Source of the DNA: Holtermanniella nyarrowii
Lineage: Eukaryota > Basidiomycota > Tremellomycetes > Holtermanniales
Length of the DNA: 64,000 bases
Direction of reading: 5' to 3'
Assembly: GCA_001600035.1 (NCBI GenBank)
Contig: BCIT01000019.1
Location: 186,001-250,000 of the forward strand
The notes beneath the pieces are model-generated. The model was not told where the DNA came from. It worked only from the letters and a program-made list of their open reading frames with translations, and did no database searches. The position numbers and the translations under genes were made by a program. Within the stretch, counting starts at the first letter, position 1; each line of letters begins with the position of its first letter. This document shows positions 56,911-64,000 of the stretch, piece after piece.

Positions 56911-58697
56911 ATGCGCACAGGTCTCTTACTCTCATTGATCCCACTGGTAGCTGCGTCAGTCGTACCGAAGGAGAATAGTGGTGAAACAAAGCATGCTCAA
57001 GTCATCATCCTAGGCGGTGGTATCGCAGGTATCTCACTCGCTAGATCCTTGATCAACGATCACAACATTACCGATATCTTCCTCATCGAAGGTCGCTCCG
57101 AACTTGGTGGGCGCGCGCATACAGAGACGTTGACTACGTCGACTGGAGAGGAGGTGACGGTTGAAAAGGGTTGTAATTGGATACAAGGGCCTGGCAAGGA
57201 GCCTATCCTGGAGCTGGCCGCGAAATGGGGCTTGGAGACTGCTAGACAAAACTATTCGGATGTGACGTGGTTTGAAGGTCTTGGTATCGAGGCGGATGGG
57301 CAGAGGGGGAGCTTTTTGGATGAAGATGCTCAAGCTGCTTTCATGGAGGGCTACGACAGCTTCATAGAGGGAGCACCGGGCTACAGCGGTGAGTCTCATT
57401 TGAAAGAGAGGGAAGCTGATGTCAGAATACCGCCAGAACAACTCGCTCGTCGATCTCTCGGTCAGAGTAGCAACAAGTATCATGGATTGGATCCCCGTCA
57501 ACCCACTTCAAAGACTATACGAATACTGGAATATCGATTATACCTTTTCTCAGCCGCCAGAGATCAGTAGCTTCAACAATGCTTTTGGACAGGAAGCAGG
57601 TCTTGCGAATGAGGTTGATGATTTCGTAGTTGATCAACGGTACGTCTTGTAGTTCAAGGGCGAGGCTGATGGATGAATAGGGGCTTCAAGTATATCTTTG
57701 TTCAAGAAGCCAAAGCGCTTTTCGGCGATAACCTCGATGACGGTCGTGTTCACTTGAGCACTATTGTACAGAAGATCGATTACTCTGCAGTCGGAAATGA
57801 TGCGTCCGGCGATATCTCAGTCGTGACTGACAGCGGCACATTTACTGCCCCGCACGTCGTCTCGACTTTTAGTGTTGGCGTGCTGCAGAATCAAGATGTA
57901 ACATTTGAGCCCAAGCTGCCTGACTGGAAGAAAGAGGTGCGTTGTGCATGGGAAGGGATGCGGATGGAGCTGATGGAAAGGCGATCTTTACGTTTGGAAT
58001 GGCCCTTTATCAAAAGATATTTTTGATGTTTGATGAACAGTTCTGGGGTGATGAGCAGGTGAGTCGAGCTGAGAGTGTGAAAAGACATGCTGAGTGATAG
58101 TATATCCTTTACAGCGACCCCGACGTTCGTGGCCGTTATGCCGTTTGGCAAAACATCAACGCACCAGGCTTCTTCCCATCCAACACCTCGGCAAACATCA
58201 TCATGGTGACTGCCATTGACAACTTTGCGCGCCGCAACGAGCTCCTCACAGATGGTGAGATTCAAGAAGAGACCTTTGCCCTTCTGCAAGAGATCTACGG
58301 TCCCTCCATCCCGTCACCAACCGATATCCTTGTCCCACGCTGGTCGCTAGACCCACTCTACCGCGGCTCATACTCCAACTGGCCTCTTGGCGCTCTTGAC
58401 CAGCACCACGAAAACCTTCGCCAACCCATCGCGAACGGTAAACTGCATTTCTCAGGTGAAGCCATGTCGGAAGAGTATTTCGGCTATGTTCAGGGTGCTT
58501 GGGATGAGGGATTGAAGACTGCTGCTGTTATTGGAGAGTGTTTGAATGGGGGAGTTTGTGGAGGGATCGAGGTCTATGAGGCTTTGACTACTTGTGAGCA
58601 GGCTGAGACGATGTTGAGGAAGCGGGATGGCAAGCAGGGCAAGAGGAAGGGTGGGATGGCGAGGCGAAGGCACGGTGGGTTTGGCAGCAAGCGTTAA
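56911..58697 (+). CDS. secreted FAD-dependent polyamine/amine oxidase
   Basis: Flavin amine oxidases of this group oxidise polyamines to aldehydes, releasing H2O2. A signal peptide (MRTGLLLSLIPLVAASVVP) precedes the Rossmann FAD motif VIILGGGIAGISLARSL and EGRSELGGRAHTETL. Later blocks are EKGCNWIQGPGKEPILELAA, GFKYIFVQEAKALFG, HVVSTFSVGVLQNQ, and the C-terminal FAD motif HFSGEAMSEEYFGYVQGAWD. Five or six exons give roughly 510 residues. The protein ends in a strongly basic tail (KRDGKQGKRKGGMARRRHGG), not typical of the family. The TATA box suggests inducible expression. Confidence 0.9.
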
Positions 58698-59400
58698 ATG
58701 TACGCGGCAAGGGTGGCTACGGTTCGACGATGTGAAGGAGATCTTGTAGAAAGTATAGGAATGCAAGTTGTGTGAACACACGAAGAATGGGCGATACACA
58801 GATTGCCGCCTGCAGCTGCCATTGTTTGTTTGAGGCCCCGCATGCAGCTTGAACACGTGCAGCGGCGGGTATGGGCCGAGGGGGACACGAGGCCAGATAA
58901 GAGCAGAGATAGCGATAGTGTAGCATCCACTCGAGTATAGGGTACACAGCATAGTTGCTACAGTGGACAGTATCATCAATATCCAGGTTAGAGCTTGAAA
59001 AACCAAGCGGCACGAGCTGATGCGCACAGACTTTGTCGCCACCTGATATCGGTACGTCTGGCTCTTGTTTGGGAACTGCATCATCGTGGAGGGTCTTGAT
59101 CCAGGGTCGGCCATGCGAAGTAGATACAGTGAGCTTACTGGCGTGTCGTCTGTTCAGACCTGCTTGTCCTGGGTCTGAGGCGTGACATGTGCGTCTCAGT
59201 CTCACGGTACTCTCAAGTCTCAGAGGGTGCTGCAGCTCTCTGAAAGCTGTATTAGCAGTCTTGAACCTAGGGAGGTATGGAAAGATATCGACTCTAGTCA
59301 TCACAGCAATGGATTTTGATAATCACCTTGACCAGCCGTCCTTCGCTGCGCGCGACAAGCACCCACGTTCATCAGACGCTGACACCTCAGATCACCCACC
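58698..59400. other. intergenic, nothing recognised
   Basis: About 700 bp lie between two plus-strand genes. Minus-strand frames here are long but antisense or without domain features. The URC1-like promoter should lie here; no TATA box was seen. Confidence 0.45.
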
Positions 59401-61561
59401 ATGGCCGACACTGCCATCCTCGCCAAGATTCTTGAGCGTCTCGATGCGCTCAGTGAAGGTCAGAAAGATCTCGAACGCAAGTTTGAATCTCTTTCTCTCC
59501 CTCAGCCTCCCTCGCCTCGCATGAACGGCTTGTATTCACCCACGAGTCCCGACTTTGCTCATGCCATCCCGGCTAGGGTCCGCAGTGCTTCTACCTTGAA
59601 TGGTGGTATCGACGCGCTGAATGAAGGTGAGTGGTCTGGATGGATGGATGGAATGCCAACTGACATATAGCGCGTCGTGCTTCAACTCCTCAAACTCCGG
59701 TCTCGCCGAATGCGATTGCTTCTTCACCACCCAACTCTTCGGTCATCGAGTCTCTCGGACTTGGTGCAAACATGTCGCTTGAAGCTGCTGGTGCTGGCGC
59801 CGGTGCTCCAGGTCTTCTCCACCCCAGGAAGAAGAAGGGCGAATCGACCAAGAAGAAGACTGGTACCGAGGAGATTTACCCTCACCGTGTCATTCTCACT
59901 AGTGAGTGCTGGTGTGCTTCACGTTGACTCGACTGACTCGCAGCCTACCCTTCTCAAGCTGGTATCCACCCTCTTCCACTCAATTGGGGAGCAGGCCCAT
60001 CACCGCTTCTCCGAGGGCCAGTTCTATGCTCGCGCTACCCAGCTTCCCTCCCACTCCGCAACGCCATCGGAGCTCATTCCGGCTCATACAGTATTTACCG
60101 CGCCCTGTCGATCGCCATGAAGAACTTGCCTGTCGATTGGCGCCCAGACTTGACGGACACCAATCCGCCTTTCGTCCTCGGTCCCAAGCCGGGATGGTTT
60201 GGCAACGGTAAAGACGACAATTGGGATGAATCGAAGAAGGACTGGCAGATTGTCTCGCTTGATCCTTGGGGTGCCATGAGTCAGGAAGTCTGGGCAAAGG
60301 TGGGTGGTTTGGAGCGTAGCTGCCCGTGGCTGACCTCCAGGAATACGCTCAAGGCATCGATATTCGTCCAACGATCTCTCAGACCAAAGCGCACATCAAG
60401 ATCATGGAGCTCGACGAAATGGTCAAGCAAGGTCAACTTGAAGTTGACGGCAAGATCATTCAACGCAGTCCTGAACTCAAGGCTTACCCCGGTGTCGATC
60501 AAGGCGTCGAAGTCAACTCTTACAAAGCTGCCCTTGACCCAGTTTGGTTCCTTCCTGGTGTCGCGGAGAGGCTCGGTGTTGATGAGTCGTTGCTGCGTCG
60601 GGCGCTTTTCGAGGATACCGGTGGCATGTATCCTGAGCTGTTGACGAGACCCGATCTCAAGGTATTCTTGCCTCCAATCGGCGGAATGTCGGTGTATATC
60701 TATGGAGATCCAAGTAAAATTGGACAGGAAGGTGTCGAAATCACCTGTCGGTAGGTGTTGTTGAGGGTCAGAACCAGCTGACATCAGACCTCATGACGAA
60801 TGTAACGGCTCCGACGTCTTTGGCTCAGACATCTGCACCTGCCGTCCTTATCTCATTTACGGTATCGCAGAGGCAGTCAAGTGTGCTCAGCGTGGGGGTG
60901 TTGGGTGAGTACATGACTCACCATGGCACAGCTAACAACCAGAATCATCGTTTACTTCCGCAAAGAAGGTCGTGCTCTCGGTGAGGTCACCAAATACCTC
61001 GTTTACAACTTGCGCAAGCGCGGTGGTGATTCGGCATCAAAGTACTTTCAAAGCACCGAGATGGTTGCTGGCGTCAAAGACGCTCGCATGCAGTGAGTTC
61101 GGACGATGGGAACTGAATTGGGCTGACGAACAGAGCATTGATGCCGGATGTCTTCCACTGGCTCGGCGTCAAGACGATCACCAATCTCATCAGTATGAGC
61201 AACCTCAAGTATGACGCTCTCATTAAGAGCGGGATCAAGGTTATCAATCGCTGTGAGTCGGAGGTGGAACGTATAAAGCGCTGACCTTCAGACGAGCTTT
61301 CTGCGGACTTGATGCCGGCAGACTCGCAAGGTAAGTGCATTCTTCTCTCAGAAGCCCAACGCTGACATTACTAGTCGAAATCGATGCCAAGGCAAGTACC
61401 GCCTCTGCATCAGTCATCTGACAATGCGCAGATCCAGTCTGGCTACTTTTCGAAGAAGGTCATCACCGAGGAAGACTTGGCAAAGACTGTCGGTCGCAGC
61501 TGGGGTACGTTCAAGAGCATCATCGGACCTCGCTGACAATACAGAGGATGTAGAGCACTGA
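59401..61561 (+). CDS. URC1: URC1-like protein, GTP cyclohydrolase II family
   Basis: Fungal URC1 proteins resemble GTP cyclohydrolase II (RibA) and act in the URC pathway of uracil catabolism. Exons give roughly 550 residues. The N-terminus is a coiled coil and Ser/Pro linker (LERLDALSEGQKDLERKFES). The body reads YPSQAGIHPLPLNWGAG, GSYSIYRALSIAMKNLPVDW, and KPGWFGNGKDDNWDESKKDW. The zinc-binding RibA-like motif is DECNGSDVFGSDICTCRPYL, then IVYFRKEGRALGEVTKYLVY and QALMPDVFHWLGVKTITNLI. The last exon encodes only DVEH and the stop. The nearby MFS gene could be a transporter for the same pathway, but that is speculation. Confidence 0.88.
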
Positions 61562-61736
61562 TCTTAGCATACTCAAATGCAGAACATGTTTATAGGCACA
61601 AACTGGGGCCGGTCGGATTACTGACAAGTGCATGACCAATGACGAGGACGAACAACGAAAGGCTGCACGGAAACGGTCGCTTTATACCCCGCCCGGCTCT
61701 TTTGAGGGATTGAAGTGACAAAGGATCCCGAAGACA

Positions 61737-63639
61737 ATGGTAGGTTGCTCAAAACCGCTGACTCTGGATGCTTTTCCCGATCTTCTCGCAATGTCCCGCA
61801 TACCCGAGTCTGAGGATGAGCGCCAGCCACTGCTGGTACAAGCACCCGCGGAGACGATTCCTCGTGCGCCTTTCATTACATTGCTTGCACTACGCGCTAC
61901 AGATGGTTGGTGTCGTTCTTGACGGCGCTGCTGACCACGAAGCGATCTCTTTCAGCATTATCTTTGCTTACGTGGCTCCGATGATGCTTCACCTGGGAGC
62001 GCCAGTCAAGCGCGTTGGCTTTTGCGCCGGCTTGGCAGTGAGTGCGAGGCTGAATGGACGTTTTAGCTGACAGTGTAGGAAGGAGGAATGATGGTGACCG
62101 AGGCTGTTTTGGCACCACTGTGGGCGTCCAAGATAGGACCCAAAGTCGGCAAGTTTAGGTGTCTGCAATTCGGGACAATCTGCAGTGTGACGGCTGTTGT
62201 TCTCATGGCCTTTGCCTCTTCTCCTTGGCAGGTCGTTTTCTGCCGCTTCTGCAGTGAGTTACCACTGAACGAGATCTACAAGCGTTGCTGAATACCTCAG
62301 TGGGCATGAATCCCATGGCTATCATGTCGCGCTCGATCCTGAGTGAATTGGTAACACCTGCGACTCGCGTTCGCGCCTATTCCCTGTTCACTCCTTCCTA
62401 CGTCGGAGGCATCATGATAGGCAACTTGATGGGTGGCCTTCTTGCAGCACCTGGAGGAGCTCTGGGACAGATCGCTCTCGTTCAGCGCTGGCCGTTCATC
62501 CTGCCGTCACTTTTCTGCGCCTGCATGCAAGTCGCGTTGATTTAAGAGCGCTCAAGCTTACAGCACAGCTCTCTTCTTTCTCTGTCTGCTTCGAGCATCT
62601 TCCTTGGCAAGGTCAGTGATGCCCTACGACACCCTTGGAATGCTGGCTGACGTCCAGTTCCGACACGGCCGCGAACCATCCCGCGCGGCTGAGAGTGGCA
62701 ATGCAGATGCCCCGACAAAACCGAAGAACACTACAGTCTGGCAGGACATGCGCCATTGCAGCTTGATGCCCGGCTTCCGATCTTTGATCCTCTTGGTTGG
62801 CTGTAAGTAGATAATTTCAGTTGCCCGAGCGTGCTGATCATTTGCAGTTTTCGAGTGTAGTACGTGCTACTCGGCCACGTTTGAAGCTGATCGCAGCCAA
62901 ACACGGATGGAATGCCATCTACCCTCTGTACTCCTACACGGATGTCAAACTTGGGGGCTTGGGTCTCTCTGTACGTTGATTCTCTTGGTCTGTCACTGAT
63001 CCAGATTCCGGTCATTGGTTGCATCTTGACGGCTTCAACGGTGATCTACATCGCAGTGTCTGCTACAGTCTTTGCCCGCATCCATTCGGCTTTTGGTGCT
63101 TCCCGGCTCATCCCTCTGTGTCTGGGCTGCTTTCCACTGCTGATTCTGACCTTCCCATTGGGCGAGTGGGTCGCTCGTGCACATCGCAGCGCCCTTTGGT
63201 CTGTCATCGGCGTGCAACTCATCCTTCGCAACGGAGCAGCCTTTACCAACCAGTACGTCTTAGCCGTGAGATCTCGTCAGCTGACTCTCAGGATGGTGGA
63301 TACCTCGATCCTTGCCATGGTTGATCAGCGGCCTGAGATGACCACCATGGCTTATGCTTTGAAGATGATGGCTGCTGTGAGCTTATGTTGAGATTGGTGC
63401 GCGCTGACTACTGCAGGCAGTAGGCAAAGCTGTTGGCCCGGTGACAGCAGGGCGAGTACAGCAACATGAGTACTACCGAGGGCTGACAGTCTACCAGAAC
63501 TCTCTTCTCCTTGTCTCGCAAGGCTCCTCTGACATTGTTCGGCCATGCGATCGGCTGGTTGGGCTTGTTTGTAGTTAGTCTTCCCATGTGCTTCATCGCC
63601 GTGTACAAGTATCGTGGACGTAGTGTGCGATTGACCTGA
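61737..63639 (+). CDS. MFS transporter (drug/metabolite type)
   Basis: The exons give a 12-helix facilitator of about 490 residues resembling the fungal ZIFL/multidrug-like MFS group. Segments in order are FITLLALRATDAISFSIIFA, EGGMMVTEAVLAPLWASKIG, MNPMAIMSRSILSELVTPAT, LFTPSYVGGIMIGNLMGGLL, HGWNAIYPLYSYTDVKLGGL, IPVIGCILTASTVIYIAVSA and TLFGHAIGWLGLFVVSLPMC. Two introns must be GC-AG to keep frame: 62527-62563 (GCAAGT) and 63452-63497 (GCGAGT). A long loop between helices 6 and 7 contains SGNADAPTKPKNTTVWQD. The start could be the ATG at 61737 or the one at 61791 (MSRIPESEDERQPLL), which looks more typical. Substrate unknown. Confidence 0.82.
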
Positions 63640-64000
63640 GATGTAATGGCTGCATACCTGGTATTGTCATAAAGCTGTAGCTAGCTTCAAGCCTTCAGCA
63701 GCCTAATACGGGGTGCGAGTGGCACTCTTCTGCAGGCGTGCGCGCATCACAGATAGGCTCGCCGATTCGCGCCTGATTGTGTAGACACTCAAGCCTTTCA
63801 CGACTTGCACCGCGTAGCAAGCTCAACAGCATGAAGGTATCCATGTCGCTGAGCCCCTTGCTCTTTTCATGCCGTATGCAAGGCTTGCGCCGCATCGCAA
63901 AGGAGGGGTCCAAGTCGCGATCGGGAAAAAGGACTTGAGCTAGCTCAAGCATTCTCTCCCATGGGATCCTTTCATTCTTCCAGGTCTCTTCCTGCTACTT
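63640..64000. other. window end, no supported gene
   Basis: A minus-strand frame (63695-63952) is open but unrecognised. The sequence may contain the 3' part of a gene beyond the window. Confidence 0.4.

Noticed and set aside
59401-63639. Uracil-catabolism gene cluster (URC1 plus transporter)
   Set aside because: Only URC1 is recognised; the adjacent MFS gene is not a known uracil permease type and no other URC gene lies in the window.
1-64000. CRISPR arrays, rRNA genes, retroelements or intact DNA transposons
   Set aside because: No regularly spaced repeats, rRNA-like sequence, reverse-transcriptase, integrase or transposase motifs, or paired terminal repeats with target duplications were recognised by eye.

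Overview
The window is nuclear DNA of a fungus, most likely a basidiomycete. Genes are compact and rich in introns, usually 30-60 nt long, with GTRNGT donors (sometimes GC), a CTGAC/CTAAC branch site and a CAG/AAG/TAG acceptor. One protein looks like the seven-helix DUF6534 family that is common in basidiomycetes. The genus cannot be fixed by eye. Gene models were built by reading frames across introns, so exon joins are stated only where frame and splice signals agree.

Region 1-6.2 kb is gene-poor. It holds an intron-containing tRNA-Lys(UUU), one unrecognised spliced gene on the minus strand (about 2.7-4.4 kb), a short tandem repeat, and an imperfect inverted duplication of a membrane-protein fragment (4929-5494).

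From 6.2 to 26.2 kb the genes are dense and mostly housekeeping: beta-carbonic anhydrase, the GPI transamidase subunit PIG-T/Gpi16, RIX1-like 60S biogenesis factor, exocyst SEC10, a HSP12-like stress protein, CDC123, prefoldin subunit 6 and homoserine kinase, with several unrecognised proteins between them.

From 26.4 to 28.7 kb lies the Sm-core gene SmE. Its last 56-nt exon sits 1.78 kb downstream of the previous exon, a very long intron for this genome. Next come a proline-rich nuclear-type protein, a sugar porter, a two-GAF hybrid histidine kinase (about 5 kb), a PPR-like protein, a REB1-like Myb protein, a small secreted double-psi beta-barrel protein, MBF1 (with a 526-nt intron) and a DUF6534-like membrane protein.

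From 47.6 to 64 kb are eIF2D/TMA64, a C-terminally shortened DAL5-type transporter whose 3' end runs antisense into the TMA64 stop region, a GH105-type hydrolase, a second inverted duplication (53918-54188), the CAAX protease STE24, a secreted polyamine-oxidase-like flavoenzyme, a URC1/GTP-cyclohydrolase-II-like protein and another MFS transporter.

No operon-like metabolic cluster, CRISPR array, rRNA or intact mobile element was recognised. The most unusual signals are the outsized introns in SmE and MBF1, the two inverted gene-fragment duplications, the unrecognised gene at 2.7-4.4 kb, and the truncated transporter abutting TMA64.
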